Positions 32,641 through 43,410 of a DNA stretch of 64,000 nt are shown piece by piece. Origin of the DNA: Nymphaea colorata (Eukaryota > Streptophyta > Magnoliopsida > Nymphaeales > Nymphaeaceae); contig NC_045144.1 of NCBI RefSeq assembly GCF_008831285.2, forward strand, positions 15,301,858-15,365,857, written 5' to 3'. How positions within the stretch are numbered: the first letter of the stretch is position 1; each line of letters begins with the position of its first letter. Position numbers and translations under genes: made by a program. The notes beneath the pieces are model-generated. The model had not been told where the DNA came from, searched no databases, and saw only the letters and a program-made list of their open reading frames with translations.

Positions 32641-34830
32641 AGCTGACATTCATTTTCTAGCAATAGTACAGAAATCAGGTGTACTTGTAACACAATAAAA
32701 AACTTAGGTGTATTTCTTAGAAAAACCATCAATTGTTTGTAGAAATAAGGTCACTTGTAAACAATACAAAAATTTGCACTACTTGGTTTCTCGTATGGAG
32801 CATAACATAATGCCCATTTAATTATGAATTGTGTTTTTACAATAGGTAAACTCAGAAGTTCAAAAGGTAAAAAAAAAAGTTAGGTTTTTCATAAGATTTT
32901 GTTAAATTTCTAGATAGTTCAGGAGAAAAACAAACAGCAGACAGAAGTGACATATGCGAAACAAATGCTAGACACGAAGAACATAATGTTCTATTCCTAA
33001 AATCATCAAACAGTGGACAAAGAACATCATTGTCTATGAAAATAGGACAGTAGTGTAATGGACAGGACGTCCTGTCTGTCCTGTTCCAATGGACAACAAT
33101 CAAACGACCTCTTAAGTTCCATCTCATAATGCTTTAGGTTTTGCGGAAACATGATTTTAATTGAATTAGGTAAGCAGCTAAGCAAGACATCATCTAATAT
33201 AGAGCTTTATTATATTTTATTAACATTTATTTACTGAGGGTAAACTTCTAATTAAGGTCTTCTTCGCAAACAGATTTTGGAGGATCTTATGCTTCCATTT
33301 TTTCACAAAATGTAGCTCTTAGCTTTCCAATTCATGAGTGGCAGTATCAGATGGCCATGCAGTAATAGGGGCTGACTAAGATAGTAGTTGTTCGCAGTGG
33401 TGAGGCTAGAAATTTTTTACTAAGGAGTACTGTTACTATTTTGAAATTTACGGGGTCACTCATATGTAAAAAAAAAAAAAGAGAAAACCAGAGAGAAATC
33501 TAAGTGTAAATAAAGTGATTTTTTGGGGCTAGTGTAGGCAACAAATCACAAAATGGCTCCACCACTAGTTGACTGGGTTCTGATGAATTCTTACACATGT
33601 TTTTGTTGGTATACTGCCTCACTTGTAGGTCTCATGTCATTTGAAGATATTGGCCAGTTCATAAAGGTGTGGTCAATGCCTTACAAGGAACCATGTTAAA
33701 CCGAGTGAGGGACATTACAATGTTTGTGAAAAGGTTTTTCTTTTCACCTTTCCATTTTCATGATTTTACTTTTGTTTAACATTTTTGTGTAGAATATTAT
33801 GGTCATTTTAGGCTAGGTTCGACTATTCAGTCTTTTATGTTTGTCTCAATGAACAATAGGAGAAGTACCAACTTATCAATGATTTTTAAGATGATAATAT
33901 ATTTAAAAATTATATTTATTATGAAAATAAGCTGGTCTTCAGTTTTCTCTAGATAAATATAAGTTTGGTTGTTACAAGCTGCAAGAATCAGTCCTAGGAA
34001 CGAAGAATAAAAGCCTAAGGAAAAAAATAAAGTTTTGTCAGTTCGAATAGTTCGCATTGTCTTAATTCCATTATCTGATTGCTTTAAAATTGGTGGAAAA
34101 CTAGCATGCCCTTCTCACTTTCCTTCCATTCTCAAAGAGGAGTACTCACACTTCAGGTTCATATTGACCGGCATACAGCCCATTAGATCACCCGATCATC
34201 CGATCGAGAGGCTCTAATGGACCCTTGGGGGGCGGAAGAGGGGACAGTTCCTCCTCCCCCTTCCATCTTCCACCATCGTGCACACACTCTGCACATAAAA
34301 GAAATAATAATAACGGGTCCTCCGATCAAAAAGATGGACGGCACTAGTTTGTTATTCCTTAATGTCATGAAAAATTAAATTCAGGGGTTGGTTGAGGTAA
34401 AAAATGTGGAGCAAAAAGATAAAAATACTATTCAGTTTTTTCTCTTTGATTTTTTATCGACTGTAAAAAAAAAAAAGGAAAAAAACGGTAGCAGAACTGC
34501 GTGTCGGCTGGTATGCACAAAAACCAGTAGCTGAGCTATGTGTGGCCTGGTGTGGGCCATTGCTCATGCCAATCAACAGCAGTTTTTGAAAATTTTTGTT
34601 AGGAAGCGGTTGGATCTGGATCCAGCCAGATGTAGGGCTCACAGTATGCCTCATAAGGACCAAACCCAATAAGGTAAGTGCTTCTTTCATAACATTTTCT
34701 GGCTTGGCCACCGGCAAAAACTTTTAAGTGTTTAGCATATTTATATATATATATCAGTGATAATTTCTTGCATGCATCAGCTTGTTTGTTGACAAATGAC
34801 AATACACGTATCACGTAAGTTGAGGCATGC
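32641..34830. other. Unit III distal flank, no gene seen
   Basis: AT-rich DNA repeated almost identically at 48677-50890. Copy differences include a 21-bp tandem duplication at 49391-49432 and changes in homopolymer length. The 76- and 60-codon frames here are conserved between copies only because the duplication is recent. Confidence 0.6.
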
Positions 34831-34831
34831 A

Positions 34832-35110
34832 ATTCCTCACAGAAAGCAGAGTTTTCGAAGGTCTGCAACCAGCTGCAGATTCAGGCCAAATTTGAAAAAG
34901 CTGCAGATTCAGGCCAAATTTCAAACAGCTGCTGATTCGTCCTGTTTTTTTTTTTCAATTCACTTTCATCTTCCAATATCACCTCTGGAAACCCTTGCGG
35001 ATCATGTTTCCTTCCCAGCAGACAATGAACCCGTAATGGGTGATGTGGACACCATCGGAAAGGAGGTTTCTCTCTTAGACCATTCTGAAGAGACGGCATT
35101 TGTAAATAGT
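34832..35110 (+). pseudogene. Degenerate PP2 exon-2 fragment (unit III)
   Basis: TCACAGAAAGCAGAG, the invariant start of PP2 exon 2, is followed by a diverged reading (KVCNQLQIQAKFE) that aligns with the VCWLQIRGTFD block. Next a 25-bp segment containing GCTGCAGATTCAGGCC is tandemly repeated two to three times. GAGGTTTCTCTCTTA near 35067 aligns with the EVSL block. The second half of the exon is missing. It lies 3 kb downstream of gene 4 on the same strand, and the copy at 50890-51175 shares all these defects, so decay preceded the duplication. Confidence 0.65.
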
Positions 35111-35288
35111 CATCACCGATTCTCTTGGAGGAGTCGAGAAGACTGGAGAGAACTGGAGAGGTTATGAACCCCTTTTGGTATGTCGGTGTTCAAATGGAAT
35201 GATTAAAGATGACATAAGCTTTCACTTGTGGGTCCCACATTATTTAAACATCTAATCTCTTAAATCCACCGTCTGTATGTATGGCACC

Positions 35289-35322
35289 TATATATATATA
35301 TATATATATGTATGTATGACAC

Positions 35323-35366
<44 letters not shown>
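35289..35366. repeat. (TA)n tracts at the end of unit III
   Basis: Two TA runs (35289-35310 and 35328-35366) separated by a short spacer. The equivalent tract in unit V (51352-51424) is longer and single. Homology between units III and V stops about 12 bp after it. Confidence 0.9.
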
Positions 35367-35367
<1 letters not shown>

Positions 35368-35377
35368 TTGTGGGTGT

Positions 35378-37725
35378 GGACCCCACCAATTCGAAGGAAG
35401 CTCCCCCTCCAACTCATGCTCATAATCAGTTTGAGTCTTCATAGGGCTGCCATCTGTATACTGCTCATCTGTCTCTCTTTCCTCTTCCTCTACATCTTCA
35501 TCAGTCTCACCATACTCAGATGAAAGTTCTTCAGGTTCTGCATAGGTTGGCTCATGAACACTACTAGCATTCAAACCTGACTTCGTGTCTCCCATGACAT
35601 CTTCAATAGTCTGATCCTCTCTGAAGACAACATCACGACTCCTGTAGATTTTGTCATTCTTTGGATCCCATAACCTGTAACCAAATTCATCATCTGCATA
35701 TCCAAGAAATATAAGAGGAATAGCTTTATCATCTAGTTTAGTCCTATGTTCTTTAGGTACATGCATAAAAGCTTTGCAACCAAAAACTCTGAGGTGATCA
35801 TACTTAACCTCTTCATCTGACCAAACTCTCTGTGGAATGTCTCCATCTAGAGGCACTGAAGGAGACCTGTTTATTAAATAAACTGCAGTGCGTATTGCCT
35901 CTGCCCAAAAATACTTAGGCAATTTAGAGCTAGATAACAAACTTCTAACTCTCTCAATTATTGTTCTATTCATCCTTTCTACAACTCTATTATGCTGTGG
36001 AGTATAAGGAACTGTCTTTTCATGTCTAATACCATGCTTTAGACAATAATCTCGTAAAGAAGATGCTATGTACTCACCACCATTATCTGTACGCAGTCTC
36101 TTCATCTTCTTACCAGTCTCGCGCTCAACCGCTGCATGAAAAGTCATGAAGATACTACTTACTTCACTTTTGCTTTTCATTGTAAAGGCCCACACCTTCC
36201 TAGATGCATTATTAATAAATGTAACAAAATAGGATGCTCCACCTTTAGATGTTACATTTATAGGCCCACATACATCTGAATAAACTAAATCTAAAACATG
36301 TTTAGTTTTTGAAGAGCGCTTTTTCTGAAAGAAAACTCGATGCAACTTACCAACCAAACAATGATCACATGGAGATATCTGTGCACAATCTGCCTTTGGT
36401 AACAAATTCTTCTTGGTGAGCAAGTCGATTCCTCTTTGACTCATGTGACCTAACCTCTTATGCCACAAATCTGACGAAGTACCACCAGTAACTGCATTGA
36501 CATGTACACTACTGATTTGAGACTTCATTCCATACAAAGAGCCAAATCTGTCACCTCTAGCCAACACTAGTGCCCCCTTGATAAGTTTCCAACCTGTCTG
36601 ACTAAACGAAGTACAATATCCATCTTCACTTAGTCTTCCTGCAGAAATCAAATTCATTCTCAAGTCTGGAACATGTCTCACATCTCTCAAAGTCAACTTG
36701 CATCCTATGCTCGTCTGAATGCAAACATCTCCTATCCCAACAATCTTCGAAGTGTCACTATTGCCCATGTGAACTACTCCAAAATCACCTGCTCTGTAGG
36801 ATAAGAATAACTCTCTACATGGCGTGGCATGATATGATGCCCCTGTATCTAAAATCCATGTAGAATCACCATTCTGAACTGTAAGACAATCATTTTCTTC
36901 AGATAAAAATAACACTACCTCATCATCTGAAGCAACTGCAGTGTACTCTTTTGGCTTCACATTCTCTTGAGTCTTCTTTTTCTGCTCTTTTTCTTCTTTC
37001 AATTTCCTGCAATCAATCTTCTTGTGCCCTGGAATACCACAGTGAAAACATTTACCTGTCATCTTGGGTCTTGATTTGGACCTAGAGTTTGCATGCCATT
37101 TGTTACGGTTCTTCTGTCGGCCTCTGTCTCCCATCACTAGCACTTGCGAGCTACCAGTACCAAGAGACTTTCTCCTTGTTTCTTCATTTAGAATGCTGCT
37201 GGTTACATGCTTCATCGTAAGCACACCATCTGGAGCGGAGTTGCTCAAAGAAACAACTAAAGTCTCCCAACTGTCGGGAAGAGAACTACGCAACAAAAGT
37301 GCCTGTAACTCATCATCTAATATCATTTTCGTGGCTGACAACTCATTGATTATGCTCTGCACTTCATTCAAATGCTCTGACACTGGTTTTTCCTCTCTAA
37401 GTTTCAGATTTACAAATTGCCTAATCAAGAAAGCCTTGTTCCCAGCTGTTTTCCTCTCATAAAGATCATGCAACTTCTGCCATAACGACTTCGCGCTCGT
37501 CTCTGCGGATACCAAATGAAAAACACAGTCATCTAACCATTGTCTGATGGTGCCAATGGTTTTCCTATCCAATAACTTCCATTTTTCATCTGTCATATTC
37601 GCTGGCTTCTGGTTCTCAATGGGTGCATATAAGTCTTTACAATACAGCAAATCTTCCATTTTCGCTTTCCATATAGTCCAATTGTTCCCATTTAAAGAGA
37701 CCATTATAGTAGGGGTCGACTCCAT
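35378..37725 (-). pseudogene. Copia gag-protease-integrase polyprotein, 3' truncated
   Basis: Open for about 785 genuine codons from ATG 37725; the last 35 residues of the frame (Ile-Tyr repeats) are read-through into flanking TA tracts. Domains: copia-type gag (about 1-200), zinc knuckle CFHCGIPGHKKIDC (226-239), protease with DTGAS (293-297), and integrase with zinc-binding H422, H427, C453 and C456 and catalytic D484, D547 and E583 (35-residue D-E spacing). A C-terminal integrase part follows (DHLRVFGCKAF near 643, FLGY near 673), then an acidic linker. Full polyproteins have about 1,300 residues; reverse transcriptase and RNase H are absent. The frame has no stop or shift, so the insertion is young or was constrained. 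Without reverse transcriptase it cannot move itself. Confidence 0.9.
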
Positions 37726-37789
37726 CCTTTAATAAGAATGCACACAACTACCCTGGCGCTAATCTGGCGCTAACTTGGTGCTAACCTGT

Positions 37790-37800
37790 CTCTGATACCA
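37790..37800 (-). other. Primer binding site for initiator tRNA-Met
   Basis: TGGTATCAGAG on the minus strand, complementary to the 3' end of plant initiator tRNA-Met, three bases after the LTR end. It is the standard copia primer site and fixes the LTR boundary and element orientation. Confidence 0.9.
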
Positions 37801-37803
37801 CTT

Positions 37804-38478
37804 TGTTAAAGTCGTGTCCCCCAAAAGAATGCTCAACAACAATAAAAGAGGGCAATCCACCACAAAACTGCTAAAAACGGAATCACAGGGCAGCGAGCAA
37901 AACAACGAGTTTCCAACACCACTATTGCAGCAATATACGTCAAAATATATGCTAAATAATGCAGAAAAATAGGAGACCAATTTACGTGGAAAAACCCCCA
38001 ATAATGAGGTAAAAAACCACGGGCAAGAGAGACTTTCTATATATCAAGAAAGGGAGCCAAATACACGAGCAACAATATCCCTACTGTTTTAAGAAAAACA
38101 GTGAACTCAAGAGAGCAATAACAATCTCTTATGCGAATGAAAGAAAGAGCCTCAAAGATTCAAGAAAGAAATCACCCAATGAAGACTCCCTTCATTTTCT
38201 CTTTCTTCTTTGTCTTTCCTCTTTCTTCTTGGCGTGCCAATCGACCCACGCGCCTTGCTTCTCCTCTTCTCTTCCTTGCCTTCCTCTTCTTCCTCTCCTC
38301 TTGATGTGAGCAGCCACAAGAGGAAACCCTCTTCTTTTTCCCCAAAAGAGATAACGAGAGAGAGAGAGACGTGAGAGAGGACCGTGAGGAAGGGACACCA
38401 TCGGGTGCCCTTCCTTTCTCCCGCCCGTCACTTAAGTGACGGTCCGGGTCGGGTCTTGAGGCTGGACCCGACCCAACA
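37804..38478 (-). repeat. 5' LTR of the copia element (675 bp)
   Basis: On the minus strand it starts TGTTGGGTC and ends CTTTAACA, with the usual TG...CA borders and TGTT/AACA inverted ends. No second copy of this LTR is in the window. The frame at 38172-38627 crosses the LTR/PP2 boundary and is an artefact. Bases 38479-38483 (CCAGC) would be one half of the expected 5-bp target duplication. Confidence 0.85.
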
Positions 38479-38742
38479 CCAGCAACAGGTCTAGAAAGCC
38501 CAGCAGAGGTTTCTCTCTCACAGAAAGATGGGAGCATAATCTGCAGCCGGAAGGTGCATCTGAACCCCGGTAGCCCCGACCTGATAAAACAAGAAGGAGA
38601 GGAATGGCTGGCAGTTGAGGTGGGCAAGTTTCAGCCGGCCAAAGTTAGTCGCGAGATCACTGCTAATCTACTGGACGGCACCACTCACTGGAAGACTGGC
38701 CTCGTGTTTGCTGGGGTGGAGATTCGTGCTGTCTCCGCTTGA
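38479..38742 (+). pseudogene. PP2 gene 3, 3' part only, cut by copia
   Basis: Equivalent to 20200-20463 of gene 2. It keeps the last 87 codons, including VHLNPGSPDLI, EEWLAVEVGKF and GLVFAGVEIR, with the same predicted residues as gene 2 (one visible change is synonymous). Exon 1, the intron and the first 121 nt of exon 2 are gone, with no trace on the far side of the retrotransposon. The reading frame is intact from Met 38554, but it lacks the WxxxxYW and VCWLQIRG blocks needed for the lectin fold. The LTR faces the opposite strand. Confidence 0.88.
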
Positions 38743-40610
38743 TGTTTATAAGAACGATAACACAACTTTGGATCGGAGGTCCTACAGCGTCCGTTTGCTT
38801 TCACGTATCGATCTATATTGTCGTGCTGTGTTTGTATGATGGTAATAAAGTGGGGATGTGTAGACCCACATTGTATTAGATTTGTGAATTTTAGATGGCT
38901 GTGGATTCCAAAATCACTAGGTCCAACAAACATGAATTTGGGTCCTAGACCAACTGGTACTGTTTGTTTCTGATCATGTGTCGTGTTGTTTCCTGAAAAA
39001 TAAAGTGAATCGTTGGTGTTCCTTAATTTGCATTTCATTATGTTTTAGGTTTTTGCTCACTGGATTCCGTAAGCAGCCATGTATTGAGCATGGAACGTAT
39101 TTATGATTACAATAATTAAAATGAATATCTGCAGATGTAATTACAAGTTATAAATTCATTCAACAAACTACTTAAATCGTGTTCATATAAATACATACTT
39201 ATGGCTATAATCATTTAATTGAATCTCTCTATATATATAATTATGAGTTAATTTATTAGACAAGAGCAAAAGATGGATTCCGTTAATAACATCAGACATT
39301 GCCGATATTTATTTACACAAACCAATTAAACTCATTTAGTGAGCAAGCATGACCAATTAAACTGATGATCCCACTTCAGTGACAGTACTGGATAGAAAAA
39401 CACCAGTAAAAGGTAGATTCGGCCTAGCTGTTCAATGAAGTATGCAGTAGATCATGTGAGTAAAGATTGTGGCCTTCATAGACTCTGACGCCTTAGAGTC
39501 ACTGATGCTCTACACAGTCTCAAAAAACCCCAGAAGTTCTGATAAGCTTAACCTAAATAGCAAGTCGCCAACGTGTTTGATGGTGATTGGTGCTTGTCTA
39601 TGGTTAGGGATTGCTTAAAGTTTTGCCTCACAGCAAACACTGTTCTTCTAATTCAAATGGTTTGTGAATCCAATCAAAAAGTCAAGTGGTTCAACGAATA
39701 GCTGCATCAAATCAGAAAAATAAAAGAAAGATAGCATGTTCTGAGACATCGAAAGCTATCTTACTCGAAACATGTTCTAATTGATTGTGTAAAAAACAAG
39801 AAAAAAAAATCCACCTTTTGCTTGTACTCTTTGAAAAACGTTTTGCTGTAATTATGTCAGCTAGTGTTTTTCCCAAACAAAAAGCTGCAAAATCGGGCGA
39901 TTCCACTGTCGTCATCTTATTACAGCGATTCGATGGAAAAAGGTTCGATTTTTGTCAGGCACTGAATCGGCGGATCCGGGTTGACTCATAAGGATTTTAG
40001 CAACATGGCCTATCTAATTGGATGAAAGGATATTGCAACTAATTAATTAATCTTCAACTTTAGACTTGTCCTCCCATATATAGTACTAGAGAAAAAGCAA
40101 GCATAATATGCGCAGTAACTTATCTCGGTCTCAAATATTACGTTTCTTAAACAAGCAAAAACCCAATGCAGTGATAGGAGAAACAGCACGCCTGTTAAAG
40201 CTAAACTCGTTGTGTGCACACTCCTGTGAAGACAACATTGTGCACAAAAGTGTGATGACTAAAGTACCTTTTATAAAGTAAACAAAAAAATGACAAAAAT
40301 GGGTTATGAAAAAGTTACAAGTATAACATGTATATTTCTATATTAAAAATTTCTAAAATAATCCAACCTTTTTTGCTTCTCAACTTTTCTCCAGTTCCAA
40401 GCTGGTTATATACGTCGTTTCCATGTATGAAATTTCATGTGTCATTTTAATAATGGCAAAAAAATGCCAATGTTTAATACAACAAAAAAAAACTTTTTGT
40501 AAAGACAAAAAAACCGCAAAAAAATTGAGGATTCGATAAAAGTAAAATTTGCAAGTCCGCATATGCAAATCTTTATGACCAATATACTCACGTTTTTCTT
40601 TTTTTTTGTC
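38743..40610. other. 3' flank of gene 3, mirror of 289-2157
   Basis: Near-identical, inverted copy of the 3' flank of gene 1. Compared with it, unit II lacks about 320 bp (equivalent of 39190-39510, lost at 20913) and carries the 2.3-kb insert. No gene. Confidence 0.7.
38844..38849 (+). terminator. poly(A) signal of PP2 gene 3 relic
   Basis: AATAAA in the context conserved with gene 2 (20565-20570). Confidence 0.45.
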
Positions 40611-40616
40611 TAGCTC

Positions 40617-40975
40617 ATAGCATTATCTCATTATCTCATAAATATTTTATTTTCTAATAAACACTATTTCATACTCATGTTTAGTGTTATCTCTTATATC
40701 TGTTGGTTATCTTACTATTTCATAAATATTTTATTATCTCATAAACATTATCTTATGTTTATGTTTAATGTTATCTCATATATCCGTCTCTTATCTCATT
40801 ATCTCATAAATCTTTTCTTATCTCATAAACATTATCTCAAACTTATGTTTAGCAGTATCTCATATATCTGTTTGTTCGTTATCTCATTATCTCATAAATC
40901 ATTTGTTATCTCATAAGCTTTATATCATACTTATTTGTTATTTTATACATATTTGTTATTTCATTACATGCATAT
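40617..40975 (+). repeat. 84-bp satellite array, copy 3 (unit IV)
   Basis: The clearest array: the word CATAAA(T) starts successive monomers at 40637, 40721, 40805 and 40893, i.e. periods of 84, 84 and 88 bp. Each monomer holds four to six TTATCTCA-like subwords. It is 1.9 kb 3' of the PP2 relic, as in unit I. Confidence 0.85.
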
Positions 40976-40984
40976 GCAATATTC

Positions 40985-42313
40985 GGGCATAAAAATAAAT
41001 GTGCATATTAGCAGTATGATCCACATTAGATGTACGCTTGTTACATACACAAAGGCAGCCTACAAATCTCAACTCCACCCCAGTCCGTCACTCCACATTT
41101 TGCTTCTGTCCAAAGTCCTGTCAGAAAGCATGATGGAAGAAAAAGATGAAGGTGAAGTGGCTGTTGAAGAAAAATGCATTCCCAATGGCGATATGGTGAT
41201 CATGGGGGAACGGAAACTCAGACCTCTTCATGATAGCAATTGAAAGAAAGAGGTCAGGATTGAATTAAATTTATGACATGATATGATATGGTATGTGAAA
41301 TATGAGCAAGAGACTGGCATCAGGTGATCTGGCATCTGGTGATCTCCTGGTCAGAAACTACCATTAGTGAGATGAGTTACATGCACAGGCCTGGTGTCTA
41401 TGCAATAAAGTACACTCAAGAAGAAAAGAAGAGGCATTGGGGTATTTTAGAAAATTTATGTAAAGATATGTACGTTTTGAACTTCTAACATTTTCTGAAT
41501 ATTCTTTTCATCCTTCTATTTTTTTTTTTCCTTTTTACATTACCATGAGCATTTTGATAATGCAATGGCATGTGCATGTAGCCAGCTTCAATAATTAATA
41601 ACTGGGTTTTATTTAGGAGCACCAGACCAGAGCTGTCCTGTTTTGTTGTATTGTCTTTTTTGCAGATAGGAAGAAGAGTTGGACCAATATTTTCATCTTA
41701 CAAATCATTATCTAAGATTTCCCTTCTGTTTGCTAATTACGTGGAAAATTTGTAAATGATTTTCCTTCTTGGAGATCAAGATTAGTTGTTAGCCTGATGA
41801 AATTTGTTAGCCTAACAAAGATTGTCAACTTGAAAACTGATCGTCCGCTAAAAATCGCTGAGAACATTGAGCTTTTGAAAGGTTAGGAAACTGACGCGTT
41901 TAAGAGTGAAGTTGGCATTAACATCTCGATTTTTTTGTCGAAGAAAGACAATGGCCCTTAGACAAAAGTGTAATCGATCAGTTTTATTCTCTTTTTCCAA
42001 TAACGTCTTGAGTAGTTTATAGGTTTCCATCTTGTTTGGCCCTTAGTCTATATTAATTGGAAAACATAAACAAGAATAAGAAAATTGATTATTATATTAT
42101 TAGTTTGCCGCTCAGTGTACATTAGTTGAAAAACAAAAAAATTAACTAATGATAGAAAAAAAGTCAGCAACCTGATGTATAATAAACAAACACCAAATGG
42201 CTTCAAACATGATAGCATCTAAGTCATATAAGTAAGAGCACGAGTTTGTGTAGGAGCATGAGCAGACAAGTATGACAATTTTAGAAAATCTTGATATGAG
42301 TAGCAATAAAATA

Positions 42314-42352
<39 letters not shown>

Positions 42353-43335
42353 TAGAGAGAGAGAGATTGGAAGAAAACAGACACCTAAGCCAAGGATAAA
42401 AACCAGACCCTTTAAGATTTTGCTAAAAAAATATTTTAAATAAAATATAAATATTCTAATATATTTATATAAACTATTTTAAATAGAACATGCTTTGAAT
42501 CAAGGTGCTTTTCTATTATCAAAATGTTGATGCTACAAGAGCCATTCATTTTTACCAATTATGAAAACACTATTAAAACACAAAAATGATCAACTTAATA
42601 TATATTTTGCGTGATCAATGTATCTTTAAGATCATATTAATGGGGTAAAATTTCCCCATAAAAACACTTTATGTGATCAATTTGTAATGGTCTTCGTATT
42701 CCAACTAAAAACAAGAAGGCCACAGATCTTGCCATTTGTTTGTTGTGAAAATTTAAGTTTAATGACGCCATGCCTTGGTTTTTTGCTTCAATATTGCTTT
42801 CTTTAGATAACTTTGGCTTTGCCATTTTGAATTTATTCAGTATGTTCTTTTAGGTAGATTTCCATTAGCATTAAACCAGCTAGCTATTTAATCAAAATTT
42901 TCTTAAGATAAAGACGTTAATCAAGTTACTCTAAGTTTTAGCCAATTTTTCTTTAATTTATTATGTGCTCGAGTTTAGGAAATAGGAATATAAAGAAATT
43001 GAAACCAAACATTTAGGTCATGGATAAAAACTAGACTTTAATTTTTTGGTAAAAATATATTTTAAGTAAAATATAAATAACTTAATATATTTATAAAAAC
43101 TATTTTGATATAAAACATACTTTGTATCAAGTTGTTTTTATGAAAAATGTTGATTTTTCTATCATCAAAATGATGATGCAACGAGAGCCATTCATTTTTC
43201 CTTATTATAAAAACAGTATAACCCAAAAACATGATCAACTTAACATATTTTCCACCGGCTTACCCTTAAGATCATATTGGTAAAGTTAGATTTAAAAAAA
43301 AAAAACACTTTAAATATCATAGTAATAGGTCTGGA
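40985..43335. other. Unit IV distal flank with repeat S pair
   Basis: Homologous to unit II (24660-27830). Contains a GT/TA microsatellite (about 42315-42352) and two direct copies of repeat S (42395-42690 and 43015-43335) about 620 bp apart. No gene recognised. Confidence 0.6.
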
Positions 43336-43373
43336 TTTGTCCCTGATCTAATTTCTGCCCATAACTGATACAT

Positions 43374-43410
<37 letters not shown>

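Larger units (their letters stand above)
35378..38478 (-). mobile_element. Truncated Ty1/copia retrotransposon (Tnt1-like)
   Basis: On the minus strand the order is LTR (38478-37804), primer binding site, then gag-protease-integrase. Reverse transcriptase, RNase H and the second LTR are missing. The right edge is a clean LTR end (TGTTGGGTC on minus) inside exon 2 of PP2 gene 3. The left edge abuts unit III flank at 35377/35378, where the sequence leaves the path followed by unit V. The missing 3' half together with the missing 5' half of gene 3 suggests one deletion removing both. Confidence 0.85.

Noticed and set aside
38172..38627. 151-codon minus frame across the LTR edge
   Set aside because: It joins antisense PP2 to LTR sequence; a chance chimera.
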